Source of the DNA: Roseiarcus sp963807735
GTDB taxonomy: Bacteria; Pseudomonadota; Alphaproteobacteria; Rhizobiales; Beijerinckiaceae
Assembly (NCBI GenBank): GCA_963807735.1
Contig: CAWEDI010000006.1
Location: forward strand, 70,341-134,340
DNA: 64,000 bases
Reading direction: 5' to 3'
This document shows, piece after piece, positions 30,945 through 38,014 of this stretch. Made by a program: the position numbers and the translations under genes. Under the pieces are notes generated by a model that saw only the letters and a list, made by a program, of their open reading frames with translations, was not told the origin of the DNA and did no database searches. Positions within the stretch are counted from its first letter, which is position 1. Each line of letters starts with the position of its first letter.

Positions 30945-31478
30945 ATGTCTCGTATCGGCAAGAAACCCGTCGAAGTCCCGGCCGGCGTCGCCGCCAAGGT
31001 CGAGGGCCAGCACGTCGCGATGAAGGGCGCCAAGGGCGAACTGAAGTTCACCGCGCCGGATGCGGTGTCGGTGAAGCTCGAAGGCGGCTCGCTGCTCGTG
31101 ACGCCGCTCGGCGAGGACAAGCGTTCGCGCGCCATGTGGGGCACGGCGCGGGCGCGAATCCAGAACCTGGTGACCGGCGTCACCAAGGGCTTCGAGAAGA
31201 AGCTCGAGATCAACGGCGTCGGCTACAAGGCGGCGGTGGCGGGCAAGAACCTGCAGCTTTCGCTCGGCTACAGCCACGACGTGATTTATCCGATCCCGGC
31301 CGGCGTCACGATCACGGCGCCGAAGCCGACGGAGATCACGATCGCCGGCATCGACAGGCAACAGGTCGGCCAGGTCGCCGCGGAAATCCGCGACTTCCGC
31401 GGCCCCGAGCCCTACAAGGGCAAGGGCGTCAAATACGCCGGCGAATTCATCTTCCGCAAGGAAGGCAAGAAGAAGTAA
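30945..31478 (+). CDS. rplF: 50S ribosomal protein L6
   Basis: L6 lies near the factor-binding site of the large subunit. The 177-residue protein starts MSRIGKKPVEVPAGVAAKVE and contains VTGVTKGFEKKLEINGVGYK, and the signature GQVAAEIRDFRGPEPYKGKG. The ATG at 30945 is chosen because the upstream in-frame start lies inside rpsH. Confidence 0.97.
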   Translation: MSRIGKKPVEVPAGVAAKVEGQHVAMKGAKGELKFTAPDAVSVKLEGGSLLVTPLGEDKRSRAMWGTARARIQNLVTGVTKGFEKKLEINGVGYKAAVAGKNLQLSLGYSHDVIYPIPAGVTITAPKPTEITIAGIDRQQVGQVAAEIRDFRGPEPYKGKGVKYAGEFIFRKEGKKK

Positions 31479-31487
31479 GAGGCGGAC

Positions 31488-31850
31488 ATGTCCAAGCACC
31501 TTACCCCCACCGAGCGGCGCAAGGCGCGCATCCGTCGCGGCCTCGCGGCGAACGCCGGCGGCCGTCCGCGGCTCAGCGTGTTCCGCTCCTCGGAGCAGAT
31601 CTACGCGCAGATCATCGACGACTCGAAGGGCGTCACCCTGGCGGCGGCTTCTTCGCTGGAGAAGACGTTGCGCGAGGAGTTGAAGACCGGCGCCAACATC
31701 GAGGCGGCCAAGCGCATCGGCAAGGAGATCGCCGAGCGCGCCAAGAAAGCCGGCGTCGACAAGGTCGTGTTCGACCGTGGCGGCTATCTCTATCATGGGC
31801 GCGTCAAGGCGCTCGCCGAGGGCGCCCGCGAGGGCGGTCTCGACTTTTAG
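31488..31850 (+). CDS. rplR: 50S ribosomal protein L18
   Basis: L18 brings 5S rRNA to the large subunit with L5. The product is 120 residues with RRKARIRRGLAANAGGRPRL, SVFRSSEQIYAQIIDDSKG and FDRGGYLYHGRVKALAEGAR. The last base of its TAG stop is also the first base of a REP-like element (31850-31906), which separates it from rpsE. Confidence 0.97.
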   Translation: MSKHLTPTERRKARIRRGLAANAGGRPRLSVFRSSEQIYAQIIDDSKGVTLAAASSLEKTLREELKTGANIEAAKRIGKEIAERAKKAGVDKVVFDRGGYLYHGRVKALAEGAREGGLDF

Positions 31851-31906
31851 GAGCGTCGGCCTCCAGGCCGACGTGAGCGGGTCGGCGGCCGGGAGGCCGC
31901 CGCTCC
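31850..31906. repeat. REP-like palindromic element, copy 2
   Basis: This 57-base nested palindrome begins GGAGCGTCGGCCTCCAGGCC and ends GGAGGCCGCCGCTCC. It matches the element at 16699-16755 in length and both ends. It starts on the last base of the rplR stop codon and fills half of the rplR-rpsE gap. Confidence 0.8.
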
Positions 31907-31956
31907 AAATACCCAGCGAGCGGGCGGCAAGCCTGCGCAAGTGACGGTGAGATATT

Positions 31957-32526
31957 ATGGCTCGTGAAGACGGCGGCCGCGGCCGCAGGGACGACCGGGA
32001 GGAGCGCGACAGCGAGTTTGTCGATAAGCTCGTCCATATCAATCGCGTGGCGAAGGTGGTGAAGGGCGGACGTCGCTTCGGCTTCGCCGCGCTCGTCGTC
32101 GTCGGCGATCAGAAGGGCCGCGTGGGCTTTGGTCACGGCAAGGCGCGCGAGGTGCCGGAGGCGATCCGCAAGGCGACGGAGGCCGCCAAGCGCGGCATTG
32201 TCCGCGTGCCTTTGCGCGAAGGCCGTACGCTGCACCACGACGTCTACGGGCGTCACGGCGCCGGCCGGGTGATTTTGCGCGCTGCGCCGGCGGGCACCGG
32301 CATCATCGCCGGCGGTCCGATGCGCGCGGTGTTCGAGTCGCTCGGCGTCCACGACGTCGTCGCCAAAAGCCAGGGCTCGTCCAATCCCTACAACATGATC
32401 CGCGCGACCTTCGACGCGTTGGCGCATGAGGACAGCCCGCGCTCGGTGGCGGCGCGCCGCAACCTGAAGGTTTCGACCTTGCAGTCGCGTCGCATCGGCG
32501 TCGAAGCCGACGCGTCGGATTCGTGA
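31957..32526 (+). CDS. rpsE: 30S ribosomal protein S5
   Basis: S5 acts in decoding accuracy and mRNA helicase function. The 189-residue protein has an N-terminal charged segment, then FVDKLVHINRVAKVVKGGRR, FGFAALVVVGDQKGRVGFGH, GRTLHHDVYGRHGAGRVILR and a C-terminal MIRATFDALAHEDSPRSVAA. The conserved VVKGGRR loop is intact, where spectinomycin resistance changes occur. The 106-base gap before it contains a REP-like element. Confidence 0.97.
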   Translation: MAREDGGRGRRDDREERDSEFVDKLVHINRVAKVVKGGRRFGFAALVVVGDQKGRVGFGHGKAREVPEAIRKATEAAKRGIVRVPLREGRTLHHDVYGRHGAGRVILRAAPAGTGIIAGGPMRAVFESLGVHDVVAKSQGSSNPYNMIRATFDALAHEDSPRSVAARRNLKVSTLQSRRIGVEADASDS

Positions 32527-32539
32527 GGAGCGATCGAAC

Positions 32540-32728
32540 ATGACCGACTCCACGATCAAGATCGTCCAGGTGGGAAGCCCGATCGGCCGTCCCGCCGAGC
32601 AGCGCGCCACTCTCAAGGGCCTCGGGCTCGACAAGATCGGCCGGCAATCGAGCGTGCTCGACACGCCGGCCAACCGCGGCATGATCAAGAAGGTCGCGCA
32701 TCTCGTGCGCGTCGTCGAAGGTCAATGA
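32540..32728 (+). CDS. rpmD: 50S ribosomal protein L30
   Basis: L30 is a small large-subunit protein. The 62-residue product shows the family pattern IKIVQVGSPIGRPAEQRATL, KGLGLDKIGRQSSVLDTPAN and RGMIKKVAHLVRVVE. It lies between rpsE and rplO with gaps of 13 and 10 bases. Confidence 0.96.
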   Translation: MTDSTIKIVQVGSPIGRPAEQRATLKGLGLDKIGRQSSVLDTPANRGMIKKVAHLVRVVEGQ

Positions 32729-32738
32729 GGATCTTCCG

Positions 32739-33218
32739 ATGAAGCTCAACACCATTAAGGACAACGACGGCGCCACGCAGGCGCGCACCCGCGTCGGCCG
32801 CGGCATCGGCTCGGGCAAGGGCAAGCAGTCGGGGCGCGGCGGCAAGGGCCAGACCGCGCGCTCCGGCGTGCGCATCAAGGGTTTCGAGGGCGGCCAAATG
32901 CCGCTGCATCGGCGGTTGCCGAAGCGCGGCTTCAACCCGCCCAACCCTCGCGATCTCAACGAGGTCAATCTCGGCCGCGTGCAGAGCGCAATCGACGCCG
33001 GCAAGCTCGATGCAAGCCAGCCGGTGACGGTGGACGCGCTGGTGGCGGCGGGCGTGTGCGCCCGCACGCGCGACGGCGTCAAGCTGCTCGGCAAGGGCGA
33101 ACTGAAGGCGGCGGTGCATTTCGAGGTGTTCGGCGCCTCGAAGAGCGCGCTCGAGGCGATCGAGAAGCTCGGCGGCAGCGTCAAGGCCCTGGCGGCGGAA
33201 GCGGCGCCGGCGGCCTAA
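32739..33218 (+). CDS. rplO: 50S ribosomal protein L15
   Basis: L15 is a late-assembly large-subunit protein. The 159-residue product has the glycine-rich N-terminus RVGRGIGSGKGKQSGRGGKG, then KGFEGGQMPLHRRLPKRGFN, and a C-terminal KAAVHFEVFGASKSALEAIE. A REP-like element starts six bases after its stop, and secY follows 176 bases later. Confidence 0.97.
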   Translation: MKLNTIKDNDGATQARTRVGRGIGSGKGKQSGRGGKGQTARSGVRIKGFEGGQMPLHRRLPKRGFNPPNPRDLNEVNLGRVQSAIDAGKLDASQPVTVDALVAAGVCARTRDGVKLLGKGELKAAVHFEVFGASKSALEAIEKLGGSVKALAAEAAPAA

Positions 33219-33223
33219 GCTTT

Positions 33224-33284
33224 GGAGCGTCGGCCTCCCGGCCGACCCCAGGCGTCACGACGTCGGCCGGGAGGCCGACGCTCC
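33224..33284. repeat. REP-like palindromic element, copy 3
   Basis: This 61-base copy begins GGAGCGTCGGCCTCCCGGCC and ends GGCCGGGAGGCCGACGCTCC, so the two ends are near-perfect inverted repeats. It lies in the rplO-secY gap and matches the elements at 16699 and 31850. Confidence 0.8.
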
Positions 33285-33394
33285 CGGGCGGTATCGACAT
33301 TGCGGTTCTTCTAAACCATATGCACGGGGCGGCGCGTCTTGACGATGCGTCGCCCCTCGCGCGTTAAGGCGCGCGGCATCAAGGGAGCATTCTC

Positions 33395-34729
33395 ATGGCG
33401 TCTGCGGCCGAACAGCTCGCGGCGAATATCAATTGGGCGTCGTTCGGCAAGGCCGAGGAACTCAAAAAGCGCATCTGGTTCACGCTCGGCGCGCTGATCG
33501 TCTACCGGCTCGGCACCTACATTCCGCTGCCCGGCATCGACCCCGCCGCCTTCGAGGCCTCGTTCACCGGCCATCGGCAAGGCGTGCTCGACATGTTCAA
33601 CATGTTTTCGGGCGGCGCAGTGCAGCGCATGGCGGTGTTCGCGCTCAACATCATGCCCTACATCTCGGCCTCGATCATCATTCAGCTGTTGAGCTCGGTG
33701 ATCCCGACCTTGGAGGCGATCAAGAAAGAGGGCGAGGCGGGGCGCAAGACGCTCAACCAATATACCCGCTACCTCACCGTGGTGCTGGCGATCTTCCAGG
33801 CCTACGGCATCTCGATCGGCCTCGAGGGTAGACCGGGCATCGTCGCCGATCCCGGCTTCCTGTTCCGCATCTCGACGATATTGACGCTGACCGGGGGGAC
33901 CATGTTCCTGGTCTGGCTCGGCGAGCAGATCACCTCACGCGGCGTCGGCAACGGCTCCTCGCTCATCATCTTCTCCGGCATCGTCGCGCGCCTGCCGCAA
34001 AGCCTCGTGCAATTGTTCGAACTCGGACGCCAGGGGTCGATCTCGACCGGGCTGGTGCTCGGCGTGATCGTGATGGCGATCGTCATCACCGGCTTCATCG
34101 TGTTCATGGAGCGGGCGCAGCGGCGCGTGCCGATCACCTATCCGCGCAAGCAAATCGGCAACAAGATGTATGAGGGGCAGAGCTCGTTCCTGCCGCTGAA
34201 GCTCAATACGGCGGGCGTCATCCCGCCGATCTTCGCCTCCTCGCTGCTGCTGCTGCCGACCACGGCGGCCAATTTCGCGCAAGGCGCAGCGAGCAACAGC
34301 GTGCTGGCGACGATCCTGGCGATCCTGTCGCCGGGCGGCCCGGTTTATCTCGTCGTCTACGTCGCGCTGATCGTGTTCTTCGCCTTCTTTTATACGGCGA
34401 CGGTGTTCAACCCGCAGGACACCGCCGACAATCTGAAGAAACACGGCGGCTTCATCCCCGGCGTGCGGCCGGGAGAGCGTACAGCGCAGTACATAGACCA
34501 AATCCTGACTCGCATTACGGTGCTGGGCGCCGGATACCTCTCCCTCATCTGCATCCTGCCGGAGATGCTGCGCTACAACGCCGCCGGGGCCTTTGCGTTC
34601 GGCGGCACGTCTCTGTTGATTGTCGTCAATGTGACGATGGATACGGTGGCGCAGATCCACGGCCACTTGCAGGCGCATCAGTATGAAGGTCTAATTCGCA
34701 AAGCGAAACTCAGGGGGAGGAAGAGATGA
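33395..34729 (+). CDS. secY: preprotein translocase subunit SecY
   Basis: SecY is the channel of the Sec translocon in the inner membrane. The 444-residue protein has about ten hydrophobic segments. Conserved parts are TYIPLPGIDPAAF, FNMFSGGAVQRMAVFALNIM with the plug region, PYISASIIIQLLSSVIP, GNGSSLIIFSGIVA, YEGQSSFLPLKLNTAGVIPP and GFIPGVRPGERTAQYIDQIL. The ATG follows AAGGGAGC. The stop overlaps the adk start (ATGA at 34726-34729). Confidence 0.98.
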   Translation: MASAAEQLAANINWASFGKAEELKKRIWFTLGALIVYRLGTYIPLPGIDPAAFEASFTGHRQGVLDMFNMFSGGAVQRMAVFALNIMPYISASIIIQLLSSVIPTLEAIKKEGEAGRKTLNQYTRYLTVVLAIFQAYGISIGLEGRPGIVADPGFLFRISTILTLTGGTMFLVWLGEQITSRGVGNGSSLIIFSGIVARLPQSLVQLFELGRQGSISTGLVLGVIVMAIVITGFIVFMERAQRRVPITYPRKQIGNKMYEGQSSFLPLKLNTAGVIPPIFASSLLLLPTTAANFAQGAASNSVLATILAILSPGGPVYLVVYVALIVFFAFFYTATVFNPQDTADNLKKHGGFIPGVRPGERTAQYIDQILTRITVLGAGYLSLICILPEMLRYNAAGAFAFGGTSLLIVVNVTMDTVAQIHGHLQAHQYEGLIRKAKLRGRKR

Positions 34730-35313
34730 GGTTGATACTGCTCGGGCCGCCGGGCGCTGGTAAAGGCACGCAGGCGACGCGGCTGACCGAGAAGTATGGC
34801 ATTCCTCAACTCTCCACCGGCGACATGTTGCGCGCCGCGGTCAAGGCCGGAACGCCGATCGGGCTCAAGGCCAAGGCGGTGATGGAATCAGGAGCGCTGG
34901 TGTCCGACGAAATCGTCGTCGGCATCATCGCCGACCGGATCGAGGAGCCGGACGCGCACAACGGTTTCATCCTCGACGGCTTTCCGCGCACTGTGGCGCA
35001 GGCCGAGGCGCTCGACGCGCTGCTCAGTCGCAAACGCATGAATCTCAACGCCGCCGTCGAGCTGATGGTCGACGCGCAAAAGCTCGTCGACCGCATCAAG
35101 GGCCGCGCCGCCGCCGCTTTGGCCGCCGGCCAGCCGGTCCGCAAGGACGACGATCCCGAGGTGTTCAAAACCCGTCTCGACGCCTACTTCCGCGACACTG
35201 CCGCAGTTACGCCTTATTACCGCGCCAAAGGGATTTTGCGGGAGGTCGACGGTATGGCGGGCATCGACGAAGTCTCCAAGGCAATCGACACAGTTTTGGC
35301 CGCTGCTTCGTGA
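34726..35313 (+). CDS. adk: adenylate kinase, short-LID form
   Basis: Adk interconverts ATP and AMP with two ADP in the cytoplasm. The 195-residue protein has the P-loop LGPPGAGKGTQATRL at the start, IPQLSTGDMLRAAV, and ILDGFPRTVAQAEALDALL. The LID is short and lacks zinc cysteines, normal for Hyphomicrobiales. Its start overlaps secY and its stop overlaps the next gene as GTGA (35310-35313). The expected neighbours rpsM, rpsK, rpoA and rplQ do not follow. Confidence 0.97.
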   Translation: MRLILLGPPGAGKGTQATRLTEKYGIPQLSTGDMLRAAVKAGTPIGLKAKAVMESGALVSDEIVVGIIADRIEEPDAHNGFILDGFPRTVAQAEALDALLSRKRMNLNAAVELMVDAQKLVDRIKGRAAAALAAGQPVRKDDDPEVFKTRLDAYFRDTAAVTPYYRAKGILREVDGMAGIDEVSKAIDTVLAAAS

Positions 35314-36365
35314 CGGTCGAAAAGCAAGTCGTAGTCGAGCGGCGCGGGTGCGCCGGGGTGATTATTCTCAATCGACCACAGGCATTGAACGCGCTGACCC
35401 TTCAAATGGTGCGCGAGATTGCCGCAGCGCTCGACTCCTTCGCGTCTGACCCCGATGTGCAGCGAGTGCTTGTCCTTGGAGCCGGCGAGCGGGCGTTCTG
35501 CGCCGGCGGCGACATCCGCTGGCTCTACGAGCGCGGCCGCGCTGGCGAATACGCTGCGCAATCGGCGTTCTTCCGCGAGGAATACGCGCTCAACACGCGA
35601 ATCAAGCGCTACGGCAAGCCCTATGTCGCGCTGATCGACGGCCTCGCCATGGGCGGCGGCGTCGGCGTCTCGCTGCACGGCTCGCAGCGCGTCGCCACCG
35701 AGAAGGCCGTCTACGCGATGCCTGAGGTCGGAATCGGCTTTTTCCCCGACGTCGGCGCGACCTGGGCGTTGCCGCGCGCGCCGCATCGAATCGGCGTCGC
35801 GATGGCCGCCACCGGGTTGCGCGCCAACGGGGCCGACATGGCGGCCTTCGGTCTGGCGACGGCCTATGTCGCCAGCCGCGATCTGCCGGCGCTCGCCGCT
35901 GCGCTGGAGCGGCCGGGCGACACGGACGCCGTTATCCGCGAATTCTCGACCGTCCCGCCGCCCTCGCCGCTGAGCGCCGAGGCGTCGCGCATCGAGCGCC
36001 TGTTCGCCCATTTCGACGCGGCCGAAATCGAGACGGCGCTGAACGCCGACGGATCGGATTTCGCGCGCCGCCTTCTCGACATGCTGGCGACGAAATCGCC
36101 GACCAGCGTGGCGATCGCGTTGCGACAGATGCAGGTGGGCGCGGAGCTTTCGTTCGAGGAGGCGGTGCGCGTCGAATTCCGCATCGTTTCGCGCATCTGC
36201 CGCGGCCATGATTTCTACGAAGGGGTGCGAGCGGCGATCGTCGACAAGGACAATCGCCCGCAATGGCGCCCGGCCGCGGGGCAACGCCCCGACGCCGCGG
36301 ACATCGACGCCTATTTCGCGCCGCTCGGCGCGGACGAACTTGTGCTTGAGGGAGACGCCGTTTGA
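35310..36365 (+). CDS. enoyl-CoA hydratase/isomerase family, 3-hydroxyisobutyryl-CoA hydrolase-like
   Basis: The protein resembles 3-hydroxyisobutyryl-CoA hydrolases, crotonase-fold enzymes of valine breakdown. The 351-residue length fits these rather than the 260-residue hydratases. Motifs are ILNRPQALNALTLQMVREI, the oxyanion loop AFCAGGDIRWLYERG, DGLAMGGGVGVSLHGSQRVA, and MPEVGIGFFPDVGATWALPR, whose Glu and Asp match the hydrolase active site. The GTG start overlaps the adk stop by four bases, and the stop overlaps the next gene, so it is translated as a tail of the ribosomal operon. The exact acyl-CoA substrate is inferred. Confidence 0.85.
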   Translation: MTVEKQVVVERRGCAGVIILNRPQALNALTLQMVREIAAALDSFASDPDVQRVLVLGAGERAFCAGGDIRWLYERGRAGEYAAQSAFFREEYALNTRIKRYGKPYVALIDGLAMGGGVGVSLHGSQRVATEKAVYAMPEVGIGFFPDVGATWALPRAPHRIGVAMAATGLRANGADMAAFGLATAYVASRDLPALAAALERPGDTDAVIREFSTVPPPSPLSAEASRIERLFAHFDAAEIETALNADGSDFARRLLDMLATKSPTSVAIALRQMQVGAELSFEEAVRVEFRIVSRICRGHDFYEGVRAAIVDKDNRPQWRPAAGQRPDAADIDAYFAPLGADELVLEGDAV

Positions 36366-36823
36366 GATACCAGATGCGCCAAAGCCGGGACGGCGCCGTC
36401 CGCATCATCGACGAATCGCGGTCCGCGCCGGGTCTGAAGTTTGTCGATACGCTGCCCGACGCCGCCGAAACGCTGGTCTGGTTCATGCGCACGATGGCCT
36501 GCGTCTGGGTCGCCAAGGGGCTGTTTAACTGGGCTGTGCTGATGGGGCTTAACCCGCGCTTCGGCGATTTCGCCATGCTGCCGCGGGCGTTGCAGACCAC
36601 GATCGTGTTCTTCGCCGGGGCCGACCTGCTCGCCGCGATCGGCATGTGGCTCGCGGCGCCCTGGGGCGGCGTGCTGTGGCTGCTGTGCGCCGGGATCGAA
36701 GCGGTTTCGCCGCTGCTCGGCGGCCGTGCGGCGCTGCTCGGAATCGTCGGCGTAGCCCTGAATCTGTCGCTGATCGCGCTGTACTTCGGGCTCAAATGGC
36801 GCGCCGACCAGGAAAGAAGGTGA
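36362..36823 (+). CDS. DUF6163 family membrane protein
   Basis: The function is unknown. The protein has up to 153 residues with about four hydrophobic segments: TLVWFMRTMACVWVAKGLFN, TTIVFFAGADLLAAIGMWLA, GVLWLLCAGIEAVSPLLGG and LLGIVGVALNLSLIALYFGL. The TTG at 36362 overlaps the previous stop as TTGA; an ATG at 36374 is an alternative. In Hyphomicrobiales this family is often next to the LdtR-type regulator gene, as here, so a role in the cell envelope is plausible but inferred. Confidence 0.75.
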   Translation: MRYQMRQSRDGAVRIIDESRSAPGLKFVDTLPDAAETLVWFMRTMACVWVAKGLFNWAVLMGLNPRFGDFAMLPRALQTTIVFFAGADLLAAIGMWLAAPWGGVLWLLCAGIEAVSPLLGGRAALLGIVGVALNLSLIALYFGLKWRADQERR

Positions 36824-37048
36824 ACGCGTGGCAACGTTGACCAATAGTAAAAACTGGGAACGGGGCTCGCTTGGTTAATCGATCTCCATAGTAAACATCC
36901 GTTTGAATTCAGACGTGATTTACCCAGAATAGGAAACTCTCGATTCATCCTGACCTTTAAACTCGTATTCAGTCGCCTCGCCTATTGTCCATTGCATCGA
37001 ACGACGGGCAATAATATCTTCGACGGCGAAACAAGAGGCGGGACGGAC

Positions 37049-37561
37049 ATGCAAATGCTTGCAAAGAAGGAAGAAGGCCAAGCCCGCGCGGAGCGTATCG
37101 CCACCGTGCGCCCGGTCTATATCGAGACCCTCAACATGGTGGAGCGGCTGCATCGCCGGCTGCTCGACGTCATCAAGGACGAGTTCGACCGCCGCGGCCG
37201 CTCCGACGTGAACGCCGTGCAGGCATTGCTGCTCTATAACATCGGCGACAAGGAGTTGACCGCCGGCGAGTTGCGCACCCGCGGCTACTATCTCGGCTCC
37301 AACGTCTCCTACAACGTCAAGAAGCTGGTCGAGATGGGCTATCTTCATCACGCCCGCTCGCGCGTCGACCGTCGCTCGGTGCGCATCAGCCTGACCGAGA
37401 AGGGCCGCGACGTGCACAAGATCGTCGTCAGCCTCTACGAGAAGCACGCGATGACGGTCGAGCAGATCGGCGGCGTCATCAGCGAGGATTTCCATCGCAT
37501 GAACCAGTCGCTGGCGCGGCTGGAGCGCTTCTGGACCGACCAGATCAAGTATCGCCTCTGA
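37049..37561 (+). CDS. ldtR: MarR-type winged-helix regulator, LdtR-like
   Basis: LdtR controls an L,D-transpeptidase gene and envelope stress tolerance in Liberibacter and related bacteria. The 170-residue product has a helical start (RPVYIETLNMVERLHRRLLD), then the winged helix: NAVQALLLYNIGDKELTAGE, the recognition helix YYLGSNVSYNVKKLVEMGYL, and the wing SRVDRRSVRISLTEKG. A long C-terminal dimer helix ends in FWTDQIKYRL. The gene has a 225-base upstream region of its own and a strong terminator downstream. The symbol is assigned by similarity to the LdtR family; the target gene is not in the window. Confidence 0.8.
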   Translation: MQMLAKKEEGQARAERIATVRPVYIETLNMVERLHRRLLDVIKDEFDRRGRSDVNAVQALLLYNIGDKELTAGELRTRGYYLGSNVSYNVKKLVEMGYLHHARSRVDRRSVRISLTEKGRDVHKIVVSLYEKHAMTVEQIGGVISEDFHRMNQSLARLERFWTDQIKYRL

Positions 37562-37589
37562 GCGGACCGGACCTCCGCCAAAGTTGAAT

Positions 37590-37614
37590 GGGCGCCGCGA
37601 GGCGCCCTTTTTTA
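37590..37614 (+). terminator. rho-independent terminator of ldtR
   Basis: GGGCGCC and GGCGCCC pair over seven bases with a GCGA loop, directly followed by TTTTTT. It lies 29 bases after the ldtR stop. Confidence 0.9.
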
Positions 37615-37625
37615 TGTCCGCGCCG

Positions 37626-37904
37626 TCACTCGGCGGCGATCCGCGCCGCCGGCGGCGGGGGGATCGGACGCCGCGACCGGCGCGCGAGTGCTTCCCGCTC
37701 CGCCGCGCGCGCCGCCAGCGCCGAGGTCGGATCGACGCCGCGCGGCAAGGCCGTTACGTCACGCAAATCCTGACGGGAAAGGCCGATGTCAGAGAGGCCG
37801 CGATCGTCCATCCCGGCCAGCGCGCCGAGCACGCGGCGATGCTCGGCGACCCGGACGGGCCAAAGCACGACGTTGAGCGCGAGCGAAGCGAGACGGGCGA
37901 GCAT
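37626..37904 (-). CDS. DUF1127 domain protein
   Basis: A 92-residue protein with the DUF1127 (YjiS-like) signature in the middle: LGALAGMDDRGLSDIGLSRQ, then DLRDVTALPRG. The ATG at 37904 is preceded by AAGGAG. Small DUF1127 proteins are common in alphaproteobacteria; some affect RNA turnover and phosphate or carbon metabolism. This copy has an extended Arg/Ala/Pro-rich C-terminus of about 40 residues. It is transcribed divergently from the MocR-type gene. Confidence 0.8.
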   Translation of the reverse strand: MLARLASLALNVVLWPVRVAEHRRVLGALAGMDDRGLSDIGLSRQDLRDVTALPRGVDPTSALAARAAEREALARRSRRPIPPPPAARIAAE

Positions 37905-37985
37905 GGGCTTTCTCCTTATTACCGCGAGAGAATGCCGAGCAACGTCCCTTGACGACAGGCACGGTTTGACGACAATCTCATAAAC

Positions 37986-37997
37986 TGTACCAGTACA
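37986..37997. promoter_or_regulatory. operator-like palindrome upstream of the MocR-type gene
   Basis: TGTAC and GTACA form a perfect inverted repeat with a two-base spacer. It overlaps TACAAT (37994-37999), a possible -10 element, and ends 17 bases before the GTG start of the regulator gene. This is a fitting place for autoregulation. Binding is inferred. Confidence 0.5.
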
Positions 37998-38014
37998 ATT
38001 TGGAGACACTTGTC

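Noticed and set aside
35310..36365. Calling the gene after adk a plain enoyl-CoA hydratase
   Set aside because: Length (351 residues) and the MPEVGIGFFPDVGATW motif fit 3-hydroxyisobutyryl-CoA hydrolases better.
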